Positions 44,368 through 54,012 are shown, numbered from the stretch's first letter. The stretch is DNA of 64,000 bases from Saccharopolyspora galaxeae (GCF_016526145.1 NZ_JADDUE010000005.1:186001-250000); one strand, 5' to 3'. A program made the numbers and translations. The notes: generated by a model not told the origin, from the sequence alone.

Positions 44368-45000
44368 TTGCCGAGGACGGACACGATCGCGCGCGCGTTC
44401 CTGAACTACCTCTACGACGAGGACGACTTCCGCCCCGAGGTCGCCGGTTTCCTCGCGAGCGCGCACGCCGGGTCGGTGATCCCCCCGCCGCAGCGCGCGG
44501 AACTGGTCGAGGTGGTGCGGTTGCTGCAGACCCGCGAGCTGGTCGCCACCGGGCGGGAAAGCGCCGAAGGGCTGCCGCTGCGGGCCGGGCTCACCGGTTC
44601 CGGGTTGATCTGCGTCAGCGACCACGGCGGCGACGTCGCCTCCTGGGACGGTGCCGCGCCGGTCGCGGTCGCCGAACCGCCCGAGGTCGTGCCGCCGCGC
44701 TCCCCGGCCGAGCCCACGACCGTGCCGCGGGAGTCGCTGGAGGGCATCGCGCGAGTCGCCCGGGTCGCGTTGTTGGCGCTGCCAACCGTGCACGCCCGCT
44801 ACGGCGAAGCCGAAGCGGTGCAGCGCGTCGCGAACGGCCTGTGGGAAGCAACCCGCGCGCCCCGGCCGGATCCGCGCCGGGTGCGCCTGCTGGCGGCGAA
44901 GCTGCGCTCGGAGCTGGGCACCGGTTCGATGGCGAACACGCTGGGTGTGGTGCTGATGGACAGCCTGGACGAGGCGCTCCGGGAAGCGCAGCTGCCGTGA
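44368..45000 (+). CDS. Hypothetical protein, TTG start
   Basis: A 210-residue protein that I do not recognise. Residues 1-75 are helical and charged (ARAFLNYLYDEDDF, then RAELVEVVRLLQTRELVATG), a loop rich in Pro and Ala follows, and residues 120-208 form another helical bundle. There is no membrane span or signal peptide. The TTG at 44368 has GGGGAGG 5 bases upstream, a good site, and the frame is codon-biased like the neighbours. It precedes the sulfite-oxidase-fold gene by 63 bases and may share a transcript with it. Confidence 0.7.
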   Translation: MPRTDTIARAFLNYLYDEDDFRPEVAGFLASAHAGSVIPPPQRAELVEVVRLLQTRELVATGRESAEGLPLRAGLTGSGLICVSDHGGDVASWDGAAPVAVAEPPEVVPPRSPAEPTTVPRESLEGIARVARVALLALPTVHARYGEAEAVQRVANGLWEATRAPRPDPRRVRLLAAKLRSELGTGSMANTLGVVLMDSLDEALREAQLP

Positions 45001-45063
45001 CTCCTCGCCCGGTGCGTCCGGGATCCGAATATCGGGGGCAATCCATCGCGGCCGCGACTACGA

Positions 45064-46683
45064 ATGGAAGATGTGAGACCGGAACGACTTCCCCGTCCCC
45101 TGCCCGCAACCGTCGCCGCGCTGTGCGGAGTGCTCGCGGCCGCAGCCGCGATCGGCTCGGGACAGCTCGTGGCCGCGCTGGTCGAGCCGCGTTCCGCGCC
45201 GCTGCTGGCGGTCGGCAACACCGCCATCGACCTGACTCCGGAGCCGGTGAAGCAATTCGCCATCCGCGCGTTCGGCGAGTCGGACAAGACCGCGCTGCTG
45301 GCCGGGATGGGTGTCGTGCTGCTGGTGTTCGCGGTGCTCGCCGGTCTGGTGTCGCGCCGCGGCCCGCGCCCGGGCTCGGTCTTGGTCGCAGCGTTCGGCA
45401 TCGTCGGGATCGCCGCGGTGCTCGCCCGGCCCGATGTGGGGGTGCTGGGCGTGCTGGCACCGGTGGTGGCGACCGCGGCGGGCGTGTGGGTGTTCCGCTG
45501 GCTGCACGGTGCGGCGGCAGACGCCGACGCGGAGCGCGATGCCTCCGGCGGCGCGCGATCCGGCGACGAGCCCGGATCCGACCGCGAAACGGAATCCGGC
45601 GGCGAGCGCGGACCCGGCAGGCGGCGATTCCTGGTGTCGTCGGTCGCGGTGGCCGCCGGTGCGGGTGTCGCGGGCGGACTCGGCTCGCTGACCACCGGCG
45701 GGCGCAGCGGCGGTTCACCGGCCGCGCAACAGGCGGTCGGCAGGGCGCTGAACGCGCCACCTGCGCAACCCGTACCGGCCGGAGCGGACTTCCGGGCCGA
45801 CGGAACACCGACGTTCATCACGCCGAACCGGGACTTCTACCGGGTCGACACCGCGCTGAGCGTGCCGAGCGTCGACCTGGACTCCTGGCGGCTGCGGGTG
45901 CACGGCATGGTGGACCGCGAGCTCGACCTCGGTTTCGCCGACCTGGCGCGGTTCCCGCGGGTGACCCGCACGATCACGATGACCTGCGTTTCCAACGAGG
46001 TCGGCGGCCCCTACATCTCCACCGCCGAGTTCACCGGCGTACCGATCCGCGACGTGCTGCTGGCCGCCGGGGTCCGGCCCGGTGCCGAGCAGGTGTTCAG
46101 CACCAGCGCCGACGGCTTCACCGCGGGCACCCCGACCGACGCGCTGCTGGAGGCCGAACGCGGCGCGCTGCTGGCGTTCGGCATGAACGGCGAACCGCTG
46201 CCCGCGCAGCACGGCTACCCGGTGCGCATGGTCACGCCGGGCTTGTACGGCTACGTCTCGGCCACGAAGTGGCTCACCGACCTGGAGCTGACCACCTTCG
46301 CCAAACCGGCTTACTGGATCGAGCGCGGCTGGGGGCAGCGCGGGCCGATCAAGTTGCAGTCCCGCATCGACCGGCCGAGCGGTTTCGCCAAGGTGCCCGC
46401 CGGCCGCAACGCGGTCGCCGGAATCGCTTGGGCGCAGACCATCGGCATCGACGCGGTCGAGGTCCGCGTCGACGGCGGCCCGTGGCAGCCGGCCCAACTG
46501 TCCACAGAGGTCAACGACCAGACCTGGCGGATGTGGCGCGCCGACGTGGACCTGGCTCCCGGCGGGCATACCGTGGAATGCCGCGCCACCGACCGCAACG
46601 GGCAGGTGCAGACCCCGCGACGGGCATCGGTGCTGCCGGACGGTGCCACCGGGTGGCATTCGGTGTTCTGCACCGCCAACTGA
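45064..46683 (+). CDS. Membrane-anchored molybdopterin oxidoreductase (sulfite oxidase fold)
   Basis: A 539-residue protein in two parts. Residues 10-150 hold four membrane spans. After a charged linker comes RRRFLVSS (186 on) with another hydrophobic stretch, resembling a Tat-type anchor. Residues 240-440 form the molybdopterin domain with the metal-binding Cys308 (TITMTCVSNEVGG), and a beta-sandwich dimer domain ends the protein. YedY/sulfite-oxidase relatives reduce or oxidise small S- or N-oxides on the outer side. The four-span N-terminal domain is a feature of an actinobacterial subgroup. The substrate is unknown. Confidence 0.88.
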   Translation: MEDVRPERLPRPLPATVAALCGVLAAAAAIGSGQLVAALVEPRSAPLLAVGNTAIDLTPEPVKQFAIRAFGESDKTALLAGMGVVLLVFAVLAGLVSRRGPRPGSVLVAAFGIVGIAAVLARPDVGVLGVLAPVVATAAGVWVFRWLHGAAADADAERDASGGARSGDEPGSDRETESGGERGPGRRRFLVSSVAVAAGAGVAGGLGSLTTGGRSGGSPAAQQAVGRALNAPPAQPVPAGADFRADGTPTFITPNRDFYRVDTALSVPSVDLDSWRLRVHGMVDRELDLGFADLARFPRVTRTITMTCVSNEVGGPYISTAEFTGVPIRDVLLAAGVRPGAEQVFSTSADGFTAGTPTDALLEAERGALLAFGMNGEPLPAQHGYPVRMVTPGLYGYVSATKWLTDLELTTFAKPAYWIERGWGQRGPIKLQSRIDRPSGFAKVPAGRNAVAGIAWAQTIGIDAVEVRVDGGPWQPAQLSTEVNDQTWRMWRADVDLAPGGHTVECRATDRNGQVQTPRRASVLPDGATGWHSVFCTAN

Positions 46684-46710
46684 AGCGTTTTCCCAACGAG
46701 CACGGAGGTC

Positions 46711-47760
46711 ATGAGCTTGCACGTCCTGGTCACCGGAGGCGCGGGCTTCATCGGCTCGCACATCGCCGACCTGCTCGCCGAACGCGGGCACCGGGTCCGG
46801 CTGCTGGACGCGCTGCTTCCCGCGGCGCACGGATCGGGCGCGGCACCGGACTACCTCGGCGAGCACGAGCTGCACGTCGGGGACGTGCGCGACGAGCAGG
46901 TGCTGCGGCGCGCGCTGGACGGCGTCGACGTGGTCTGCCACCAGGCCGCGATGGTCGGGCTGGAAACCGGAATCGGCGACATGCCGGGATACGTGGCGCA
47001 CAACGACCTCGGCACCGCGCAACTTCTGTCCACAATGGCCGATGAGGGCATCGGGAAGCTGGTGCTGGCCGGTTCGATGGTGGTCTACGGCGAAGGCCGC
47101 TACCGGTGTCCGAGCCACGACCTGGTCCGGCCCGGACCGCGCGCCGCCGAAGACCTCGAAGCCGGGATCTTCGAGCCGCGCTGCCCGGACTGCGGCGGAC
47201 TTCTGGAACCCGGCACGGTTCCGGAGGATGCGCCGATCGATCCGCGCAACACCTACGCGACGACGAAACTCACCCAGGAACACCTCGCCGCGGTGTGGGC
47301 CCGCAACACCGGCGGCACTGCGGTGAGCCTGCGCTACCACAACGTCTACGGGCCGCGGATGCCGCGCAACACGCCCTATGCGGGGGTCGCGTCGCTGTTC
47401 CGGTCCGCGCTGGCGCGCGGGGAGGCTCCGCAGATCTTCGAAGACGGCGGCCAGCGGCGCGATTTCGTGCACGTGCACGACATCGCCGCGGCGAACGTCG
47501 CCGCGATGCACCGCGATCAGCCCGGCTTCGCCGCGTACAACGTGTGCTCCGGGCAGCCGCACACCATCGGGGACATGGCTCGCGCGCTGGCCGAGGCCGC
47601 GGGCGGGCCGGAGCCGGTGCTGACCGGGCGCTACCGGCTCGGCGACGTCCGGCACATCGTGGCCGACCCTTCCAAGGCCGCCGAAGAGCTCGATTTCCGC
47701 GCCACCGTGGGCTTTTCCCAAGGCATGAAGGAGTTCGGCACCGCCGGTCTGCGGGCGTGA
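46711..47760 (+). CDS. NAD-dependent epimerase/dehydratase with Cys insertion
   Basis: A 349-residue extended SDR. The Rossmann loop is GGAGFIG (9-15), the catalytic Tyr/Lys pair is NTYATTK with a preceding Ser-Met-Val-Val-Tyr strand, and RDFVHVHDIA is typical of UDP-sugar epimerases. An insertion near residues 130-172 carries CPSH and CPDC, perhaps a small zinc knuckle, and is not part of the common GalE/GDP-mannose dehydratase core. It lies 27 bases after the sulfite-oxidase-fold gene on the same strand and ends with a terminator. The sugar substrate is unknown. Confidence 0.87.
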   Translation: MSLHVLVTGGAGFIGSHIADLLAERGHRVRLLDALLPAAHGSGAAPDYLGEHELHVGDVRDEQVLRRALDGVDVVCHQAAMVGLETGIGDMPGYVAHNDLGTAQLLSTMADEGIGKLVLAGSMVVYGEGRYRCPSHDLVRPGPRAAEDLEAGIFEPRCPDCGGLLEPGTVPEDAPIDPRNTYATTKLTQEHLAAVWARNTGGTAVSLRYHNVYGPRMPRNTPYAGVASLFRSALARGEAPQIFEDGGQRRDFVHVHDIAAANVAAMHRDQPGFAAYNVCSGQPHTIGDMARALAEAAGGPEPVLTGRYRLGDVRHIVADPSKAAEELDFRATVGFSQGMKEFGTAGLRA

Positions 47761-47774
47761 GCACGGTCGGAACG

Positions 47775-47806
47775 AGCGGGCGGGCCGATCGGTCCCGCCC
47801 GCTTTT
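47775..47806 (+). terminator. Terminator after the epimerase gene
   Basis: AGCGGGCGGG (47775-47784) pairs with CCCGCCCGCT (47794-47803), loop CCGATCGGT, followed by TTT. It starts 14 bases after the epimerase stop and separates it from the fasciclin gene. Confidence 0.8.
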
Positions 47807-47969
47807 CCATGCGCCGACGGGATTCCGGCCGGCTCGGAACACCTGCGGCCGAAGAAATCCGGCAGAAAAGTCTTCATGGGACCAATCCGAAATCCCGGAT
47901 GCACCGAACACCTGATGAGTCCGGGGATTCGCACCCAGCGAACCCCTCCATCCCCAGGAGGACACGTCC

Positions 47970-48635
47970 ATGAGGATTCGTCGTCAAGCCGCCGCGCTCA
48001 CCGGTTCCGCCGCAGTGCTCGCACTCGCGCTCTCCGCCTGCGGACAACCCGCGCAGGACAGCGCCGAATCGGCCGCGCCCGGGCAGCCCCCGGCCGGTCA
48101 GCCCGCTGCGCAACCGGCCGCGAACGGCGTTACCACCGCCGAGGACGTGTTCGGACCGGGCTGCTCCCAGGTGCCCACCGACCCGAACGACCCGGGCTCG
48201 GTGCAGGGCATGGTCGACGACCCGGTCGGCACCGCGGCGAGCAACAACCCGCTGCTGACCAAGCTCACCGCCGCGGTGCAGGCCGCCGGGCTGGTGGACA
48301 CGCTGAACAAGCCGGACGCGCAGTACACCGTGTTCGCCCCGGCCGACCCGGCGTTCGAGGCGATCCCGCAGGATCAGCTGGAAGCGATGCTGACCGATCC
48401 GGCGCAGAAGCAGCAGCTGACCGATGTGCTGACCTACCACGTGGTGCCGCAGCGGATGGACGCCGAAGGACTCGCCGGGGCCGGGACGCTGCCGACCGCG
48501 CAGGGCGGGCAGCTGAAGGTGGAAGGCTCCGGCGAGAACTTGAAGGTCAACGGCGCGTCGGTGCTGTGCGGCAACGTGCCCACCGCCAACGCCACGGTGT
48601 TCGTCGTGGACAAGGTCCTGATGCCGCAGATGTGA
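47970..48635 (+). CDS. Fasciclin-domain lipoprotein (MPT70/83-like)
   Basis: A 221-residue surface protein. A signal peptide ends in the lipobox LSAC (Cys24), a Pro/Ala/Gln linker follows, and one FAS1 domain occupies about 70-220: NPLLTKLTAAVQAAGLVDTLN, YTVFAPADPAFEAIP, LTYHVVPQ and ANATVFVVDKVLMP. The pair of Cys at 65 and near 200 could form a disulfide, as in MPT70/83. It is thought to mediate adhesion or cell-surface binding. AGGAGG lies about 10 bases before the ATG. It is monocistronic and flanked by terminators. Confidence 0.92.
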   Translation: MRIRRQAAALTGSAAVLALALSACGQPAQDSAESAAPGQPPAGQPAAQPAANGVTTAEDVFGPGCSQVPTDPNDPGSVQGMVDDPVGTAASNNPLLTKLTAAVQAAGLVDTLNKPDAQYTVFAPADPAFEAIPQDQLEAMLTDPAQKQQLTDVLTYHVVPQRMDAEGLAGAGTLPTAQGGQLKVEGSGENLKVNGASVLCGNVPTANATVFVVDKVLMPQM

Positions 48636-48686
48636 GCCGTCGCCGCGGCACGCCCGGCCGAGCGCTCCGGGCGTGTCCCGGCCCAC

Positions 48687-48718
48687 GGGCGGGCGGCGTT
48701 GCCGAGCGCCGCCCGCCC
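48687..48718 (+). terminator. Terminator after the fasciclin gene
   Basis: GGGCGGGCGGCG (48687-48698) pairs with CGCCGCCCGCCC (48707-48718) around loop TTGCCGAG. No U-run follows. It lies 51 bases after the stop, immediately before the phytoene synthase start. Confidence 0.65.
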
Positions 48719-48740
48719 CGCATGTGCTTCGATCTCCTAT

Positions 48741-49751
48741 GTGGACGTTGCGGGCGGATTCCGGCACCGCGGCGAGGATCCCTCGCCCGCGGCGCGGCGC
48801 GAACTCGACGCCGCGGGTATCCAGGACCCGGCGTTGCGCGCTGCGCACGCAGCGTGCCGGGCGTTGAACGCCGAGCACGGCCGCACCTACTTCCTCGCCA
48901 CCAGCCTGCTGCCACCGGCGCGCAGACCCGCGGTGCACGCGCTGTACGGCTTCGCGCGCTGGGTCGACGACATCGTGGACGTCCTCGACGACCCAGCGGG
49001 AACCAGCCGCGCGGCCGAGCTCGGCAGGTTGGAGCACGACCTGCGCAGCGCACTGGCCGGGCACCGCGTCGAGCACCCGGTGCTGGCCGCGCTCGGCCAC
49101 ACCGCAGGCCGGTACCGGCTGGATCGCGCGCTGTTCACCGATTTCCTGCGCTCGATGCGGATGGATCTGCGGATCAGCGACTACCCGACGCGCGCCGCGC
49201 TGGACGAGTACGTGCACGGCTCGGCCGGTGTGATCGGGCTGCAGGTGCTGCCGGTGCTGGGCACGGTCACCCCGCGGGAGCAGGCCGCGCCGCACGCGGC
49301 CGCGCTCGGATTCGCCTTCCAGCTGACCAACTTCCTGCGCGACATCGGCGAGGACCTGGACCGCGGCCGGGTCTACCTGCCCGCCGACGAACTCGCCGCG
49401 TTCGGCGTCGACCGGGACCGGCTGCTGTGGTGCCAGCGGCGCGGCAGGCCGGATCGCGCGGTGCGGCGCGCGCTGGCCGACCAGATCTCGCGGACCCGCG
49501 CGATCTACCGCGACGCCGAGCCCGGTATCGCCATGCTCGACCCGATCTCCCGCCCGTGCGTGGCCACGGCGCACACGCTCTACGGCGAGATCCTGGACCG
49601 GATCGTCGAATCCGGGTATGAGATCTTCGGTGACCGGCTCGCGGTGTCCACCGGCAGGCGGCTCGGCGTCGCGCTGCCCGCGCTGAGTTCTGCCGTGGCG
49701 GCCCGCGCGCGGCGCCACCTCGGCCACGTGCTGCATGGGAGTTCCGGATGA
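48741..49751 (+). CDS. crtB: Phytoene/squalene synthase family (CrtB-like)
   Basis: A 336-residue prenyl synthase. The first aspartate motif is DDIVD (76-80) and the second is [14 protein letters not shown] (about 205-218), with YGFARWVDD and the helix [11 protein letters not shown] typical of phytoene synthase, which condenses two geranylgeranyl-PP molecules. The GTG at 48741 is the only reasonable start upstream of the conserved region, though its ribosome-binding site is weak. It is translationally coupled to the methyltransferase (ATGA). No GGPP synthase or phytoene desaturase (CrtI) lies in the window. Confidence 0.9.
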   Translation: MDVAGGFRHRGEDPSPAARRELDAAGIQDPALRAAHAACRALNAEHGRTYFLATSLLPPARRPAVHALYGFARWVDDIVDVLDDPAGTSRAAELGRLEHDLRSALAGHRVEHPVLAALGHTAGRYRLDRALFTDFLRSMRMDLRISDYPTRAALDEYVHGSAGVIGLQVLPVLGTVTPREQAAPHAAALGFAFQLTNFLRDIGEDLDRGRVYLPADELAAFGVDRDRLLWCQRRGRPDRAVRRALADQISRTRAIYRDAEPGIAMLDPISRPCVATAHTLYGEILDRIVESGYEIFGDRLAVSTGRRLGVALPALSSAVAARARRHLGHVLHGSSG

Positions 49752-50476
49752 GCCCGCAGGACCGGAACAGGGCGATCCCGGCCCTGTTCGACCAGGGCGG
49801 CCGCGACTACGACCGCCTGGTCGCCGCGAACCCCGGCTACCACCGCCACCTCGCGCTGTCCGCGCGGCGACTGGCGCTGCGCGGCGGCGGGCGGGGTCTG
49901 CGGCTGCTCGACGTCGGTTGCGGCACCGGGGCGTCCACCCGCGCGCTGCTGGACGCCGCGCCGCACGCCTCGATCGTCGCGGTGGACGGCTCGCAGCGGA
50001 TGCTCGCCGAGGCCCGCGGCAAGGCGTGGCCGCAGTCCGTGCGGTTCGTGCACGCCGACGTGCGGTCGCTGAGCGAGGCCGGAGTGCACGGCCCGTTCGA
50101 CGGCATCCTCGCCGCCTACCTGCTGCGCAACCTGCCGGACCCGAGCGCGGGCCTGCGGCTGCTGCACGACCTGTTGCGGCCGGGCGCACCGCTGGCCGTG
50201 CACGACTACTCGCTGCCGCTGCGCCTCGCCGACCGGCTGCTCTGGCACGCCGTGTGCCGGGCTGTGATCATGCCGCTGGCGCGGCTGAGCACCGGTGAGA
50301 CCGAGCTGTACCGGCACCTGTGGCGCAGCGTGCTCGAATTCGACCACCCCGAGCGATTGCTGAACAGAATGCGCAAGACCGGTTTCGCCGCGGTGCGCGT
50401 CGAGCCCATGAGCGGCTGGCAGCGCACGATCACCCACACCTTCCTCGGCGTGCGCCCGGAGTCCGCCGATGCGTGA
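49748..50476 (+). CDS. SAM-dependent methyltransferase, CrtT-like
   Basis: A 242-residue class I methyltransferase. The SAM-binding [12 protein letters not shown] is at about 54-65, with VDGS, HADVRSL and the [25 protein letters not shown] segment typical of UbiE/COQ5-like enzymes. It sits between crtB and the CrtU-like gene, overlapping each by 4 and 8 bp, as crtT does in Streptomyces griseus carotenoid clusters. A role in aromatic-carotenoid modification is inferred from this order. Confidence 0.87.
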   Translation: MSPQDRNRAIPALFDQGGRDYDRLVAANPGYHRHLALSARRLALRGGGRGLRLLDVGCGTGASTRALLDAAPHASIVAVDGSQRMLAEARGKAWPQSVRFVHADVRSLSEAGVHGPFDGILAAYLLRNLPDPSAGLRLLHDLLRPGAPLAVHDYSLPLRLADRLLWHAVCRAVIMPLARLSTGETELYRHLWRSVLEFDHPERLLNRMRKTGFAAVRVEPMSGWQRTITHTFLGVRPESADA

Positions 50477-51980
50477 CCGGCTCGCCGTGCGCCGTCCGGC
50501 CCGGCCCGGCGCCGCCCGCGCGAGCGATCCGCGCCCGCGCGCGGTCGTGGCCGGCGGTGGCATCGCCGGGCTCGCCGCCGCCACCTGCCTGGCCGAGCGC
50601 GGTGTCGAAGTGGACCTGCTCGAACGCGAGGACCAGCTGGGCGGGCGCGTCGCCGGCTGGACGACCACGCTCGCCGACGGCACGCAGGTGCCGATGAACC
50701 GCGGCTTCCACGCCTTCTTCCGGCAGTACTACAACCTCCGCGGCCTGCTGCGCCGCGTCGATCCGGCGCTGGACGGGCTGGTCGAGCTGCCCGAGTATCC
50801 GCTGCTGGACCGGCACGGCAGGCTCGACACCTTCGCCGGATTGCCGCGCACCCCGCCGTGGAACGCGCTCGGCTTCGTCGCCCGCAGCCCCACGTTCCGG
50901 TGGCGCGACGTGCCGCGGATGTCGATCCGGACGGCGCTGTCGCTGGCCGACGTGCGCGTGCCGCAGACCTACGAGCGGCTCGACGAACTCGACGCCGCGA
51001 CGTACTTGCAGCGCATCGGTTTTCCCGAAGCGGCCCAGCACTTGGCGTTCGAGGTGTTCTCGCGCAGCTTCTTCGCACCGCCCGCCGAGCTGTCGGCCGC
51101 CGAGCTCGCGGTCATGTTCCACCTGTACTTCCTCGGCTCCAGCGAGGGCTTGCTGTTCGACGTCGCCGACTCCTTCCCGGCCCTGTGGAACCCGCTGGGC
51201 GAACACGTGGAGGGGCTCGGCGGGCGCGTGCACCTCGGCAGCAGCGTGCAGGGGGTAACGCACGACGGGCCGCGCGAGTACGTCGTGCACCTCGGCGGTG
51301 GCGAGCGGATTCCGGCCGACGCCGTGGTGCTCGCGGCGGACCTTCGCGGGCTGCAAGGAATCGTGCAGCGGTCCACCGGGCTCGGGAACGCCGACTGGCG
51401 CGAGAGCATCGCGCAACGGCGGACCGCTCCCCCGTTCCTGGTGTCGCGGTTCTGGCTGGACCGGCCGGTGCGCCGGGACCGGCACGCCTTCCTCGGCACC
51501 AGCGGCTTCGGACCGGTGGACAACATCAGCGTGCTGGAGCGCTACGAGCGCGGCGCCGCGGATTGGGCCCGCAGCAGCGGCGGCTCGGTCGTCGAACTGC
51601 ACTGCTACGCGCTGCCGGGCGAGTCGACCGTCGAACAGCTGCGGCCGCGGGTGCTCGCCGAGCTGCACCGCGCCTATCCCGAGACCGAGCGCGCGCAGGT
51701 GCTCGACGAGCGCCACGAGCTGCGTTCGGACTGCCCGCTGTTCCCGCCGGGCGGGTTCGCGCAACGAGCCGCGATCAGCACGCCCGAGCCCGGCCTGGTC
51801 GTCGCCGGCGACCACGTGCGCATCGATATGCCGGTGGCGCTGATGGAACGAGCCGCAACCAGCGGTGTGGTGGCGGCGAACCGGCTGCTGGGGAACTGGG
51901 GCGTGCGCGGGCACGACGTGTGGACCGTCCCGGGCAGCGGCCGGAGCGCCCTACTGCGCACCGCGGCCCGAATCGCCTGA
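50469..51980 (+). CDS. FAD-dependent carotenoid desaturase/methyltransferase, CrtU-like
   Basis: A 503-residue flavoprotein amine-oxidase/desaturase fold. The FAD motif AVVAGGGIAGLAAATCLAERG is at about 25-45, and LLEREDQLGGRVAGW, NRGFHAFFRQYYNLRGLLRR and the C-terminal PGLVVAGDHVRIDMPVALMERA follow. The FHAFFRQYYNLR segment is typical of the CrtU group, which shifts methyl groups and aromatises carotene rings to isorenieratene-type products. It overlaps the methyltransferase gene by 8 bp. A lycopene/beta-cyclase, needed to make its substrate, is not in the window. Confidence 0.88.
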   Translation: MRDRLAVRRPARPGAARASDPRPRAVVAGGGIAGLAAATCLAERGVEVDLLEREDQLGGRVAGWTTTLADGTQVPMNRGFHAFFRQYYNLRGLLRRVDPALDGLVELPEYPLLDRHGRLDTFAGLPRTPPWNALGFVARSPTFRWRDVPRMSIRTALSLADVRVPQTYERLDELDAATYLQRIGFPEAAQHLAFEVFSRSFFAPPAELSAAELAVMFHLYFLGSSEGLLFDVADSFPALWNPLGEHVEGLGGRVHLGSSVQGVTHDGPREYVVHLGGGERIPADAVVLAADLRGLQGIVQRSTGLGNADWRESIAQRRTAPPFLVSRFWLDRPVRRDRHAFLGTSGFGPVDNISVLERYERGAADWARSSGGSVVELHCYALPGESTVEQLRPRVLAELHRAYPETERAQVLDERHELRSDCPLFPPGGFAQRAAISTPEPGLVVAGDHVRIDMPVALMERAATSGVVAANRLLGNWGVRGHDVWTVPGSGRSALLRTAARIA

Positions 51981-52145
51981 GCCGCCGCGAACGCGAGCCA
52001 CCCCGCTTCTCGTCCGCCGCGATCCGTTGTGCGGCATCTCGGCCGGCCGGCTATCCGAGGAAAAATTTCACTCACCACTGAACTTGCAAAGCCGCTGCAA
52101 ACTTCACATCGCGCTGGCTGGCGCCGTACGGCTCGGCGGAACCGC

Positions 52146-53150
52146 TCAGCGACCGGCCCTGCGCAGCGCGTACCTGCGCTCGGCGTAAGCGAGGTCGTCG
52201 CGCCACAGCCGCAGCGCCGCCCACCGCATCAACGGCCGCACCGCCCCGGCCACCGGCCGTGCCATCCGGAAGCCGGGCCGCGGCGAGTGCGCCACGACCG
52301 CCTCGATCACCGCGGTCGTGGGCTCGCCCCGCGAATTCGTGCCCAACGGCGTCGCATGCGTCTCCACCACGCTGCCCACGCCTTCGCCCTCGTCGATGCG
52401 CATGAGGATGGTGCGCGGCCCCGGTGCGCTGAAGCTCGCGCGCACCGGCACTCCGACACCGCGGGCCAGCTTGAACGTGACCGCCACGTCGAACGTGTCG
52501 TCGGCGTCCGAGGAGGCATCGGCCTCCGGCGCCCGCAGCACCGTCAGGTTCGCGAACGAGTAGGGGTGGAACCACGAGCCGTGCCACGGATCGAGCCGAT
52601 TGGCCACGACGTCCTCCGGTTCGCACACGCCGATCGCCGTGGCCACCGCGTCGATGCTCTCCGGCGGCCGCGGACGGTGCGGCACGACCGGCTCGGGCAG
52701 CGGCTCCTCCCCGCCTTGCGCATCGAGCCGGACCCACGCCAGGACTCCGTCGTCGTGCGCGGGGAACGTGCGCCACCACCGGCCCGCGTCCTCGCCCAGC
52801 TCGAGCCCGTGCCACCGGCACACCAGCCGCCCGCAGTGCACCCGCGCCTCGCTCAACGGCGCGCCCATGTGCGGACACGCGCCAGGACCGGCGTGCAGCG
52901 CGCCGCTTTCGTCCCGCCACGCCACGATTTCCACGCCCGCAACGGTCCGGCCGAACGGGCGCGCGGAACCGATCTCCCTGCTGCCGGCGAGCACGAACCA
53001 GTTGCCCGATGGCCGGGACTGGGCGCGTTTGAGCGCAGCATCGATCAGCGCCGGCCGCGCCTCGCGCCACGTGCCGCGCTGCTCGGCCCATCGCGGGACG
53101 CGGATGCGGCGCAGCGGCAAACCGTTGCCTGTTCCAGTGCGAAAAGCCAC
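52146..53150 (-). CDS. Rieske [2Fe-2S] protein with DUF5914-type C-terminal domain
   Basis: A 334-residue protein. The Rieske centre is complete: CPH at 92-94 and CRWH at 111-114. The C-terminal 200 residues (VVANRLDPWHGSWFHPYSFANLTVL onward) match the DUF5914 domain of actinomycete carotenoid clusters rather than a ring-hydroxylating oxygenase. No mononuclear-iron facial triad is obvious, although His pairs occur in DPWHGSWFHP. It faces the crt genes convergently. Oxidation or hydroxylation of the carotenoid is inferred. The GTG at 53150 has AAGGGGAAC upstream. Confidence 0.85.
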   Translation of the reverse strand: MAFRTGTGNGLPLRRIRVPRWAEQRGTWREARPALIDAALKRAQSRPSGNWFVLAGSREIGSARPFGRTVAGVEIVAWRDESGALHAGPGACPHMGAPLSEARVHCGRLVCRWHGLELGEDAGRWWRTFPAHDDGVLAWVRLDAQGGEEPLPEPVVPHRPRPPESIDAVATAIGVCEPEDVVANRLDPWHGSWFHPYSFANLTVLRAPEADASSDADDTFDVAVTFKLARGVGVPVRASFSAPGPRTILMRIDEGEGVGSVVETHATPLGTNSRGEPTTAVIEAVVAHSPRPGFRMARPVAGAVRPLMRWAALRLWRDDLAYAERRYALRRAGR

Positions 53151-53288
53151 GTCGTTCCCCTTCTCTCGGCTCGCCGCGAGTGAGCGTAGGGGTGCGCGGG
53201 CGGGTGCGCGCGATCTCCGTAGCGGCGTGCAGCTGCGAGCTCGCGGGTGGATCAATGGCCAGCATCGCCCCGCAAGCGCGAAGAGGCC

Positions 53289-53440
53289 ATGCCTCAGCAG
53301 GGCTGGAACCGCAAGCACGAGCGGCAGTACGAGCACCTCGAGAAGCGCCGAGCAGCACGGCTGCGGCGAGGAATGGGCGACGGAGTCGGGCGCCGGCGCG
53401 CCAGTGACCGGCACGCCACGCGCTCAGCCGCGGCGGCCGG
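53289..53440 (+). pseudogene. Possible decayed plasmid-stabilisation-like gene
   Basis: MPQQGWNRKHERQYEHLEK at 53289 resembles the start of small plasmid-stabilisation-like proteins, which continue with a Glu-rich helix and a TVNKERA-type end. After residue 19 the current frame turns Arg-rich and the Glu-rich continuation (RREQHGCGEEWATE) appears in another frame, suggesting one frameshift. No normal stop or ending is retained. It could also be chance. Confidence 0.35.
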
Positions 53441-53861
53441 CCTCCGGTTCGTCGTCTTCGATCGCGTGGGCGGCGGCTTTCGCGCAGTTGCCGAGATCCT
53501 CGGCCGCGGCCGCCGCCTGGTCCAGCGCGACATGCGCGTCCGGCGGCCGTGCCCGGCCGGGAGTCGCGTAGCGGTAGGCGAGGCTGTCGAGCAGGTGCGC
53601 CAGCCGGTGTCCCCTCCCGGCGATGTCGAGCAGCGCGTCGCGGGCGGAGGTGATCTCGGATTCCGCGGGCGGTTCTCCTCGTGCGCCGGGGATCTCGGTG
53701 GGCGCGGCGGCCTGCGCCGCGCTGTCCGCGGCGATGGTCAGCTCGCGGTTCGCCCGGCGTGCCAGCGCCGCGGCGTCCTCCCGGGCACGTTGCTCACCGG
53801 GCCGGCCGGGAGCGGCCGATTGCCTGCCGGTATCGCCTTCCCCGGCGTCGTGTGCGTTCAT
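53424..53861 (-). CDS. Helical hypothetical protein
   Basis: A 145-residue protein with a disordered, charged N-terminal part and about 80 residues of predicted helix (SEITSARDALLDIAGRGHRL, LAHLLDSLAYRYATPG, then an Ala-rich helix with AEDLGNCAKAAAHAIED). There is no signal or membrane span. An imperfect GGGGGG lies 8 or more bases before the ATG. I recognise no family. Its last bases lie next to the possible remnant on the opposite strand. It is upstream of, and not coupled to, any named system. Confidence 0.6.
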   Translation of the reverse strand: MNAHDAGEGDTGRQSAAPGRPGEQRAREDAAALARRANRELTIAADSAAQAAAPTEIPGARGEPPAESEITSARDALLDIAGRGHRLAHLLDSLAYRYATPGRARPPDAHVALDQAAAAAEDLGNCAKAAAHAIEDDEPEAGRRG

Positions 53862-54012
53862 CCGTAGCCGACCCCCCGAGCGGCCGCGCTCGAGACTCGT
53901 CAGCGCGGTCACCTGATGGTGCTCCGCCGGTTCAGCGCACCTGACCGGCCGCCTTCCGACTACCCGATTCGGGGGAACGACACACCTGAACACCCTTGCC
54001 ACGACGGCAAAA

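Noticed and set aside
45715-50189. Long minus-strand frames opposite the oxidoreductase, epimerase, fasciclin and crt genes
   Set aside because: They overlap several well-supported plus-strand genes and terminators and show no family motif.
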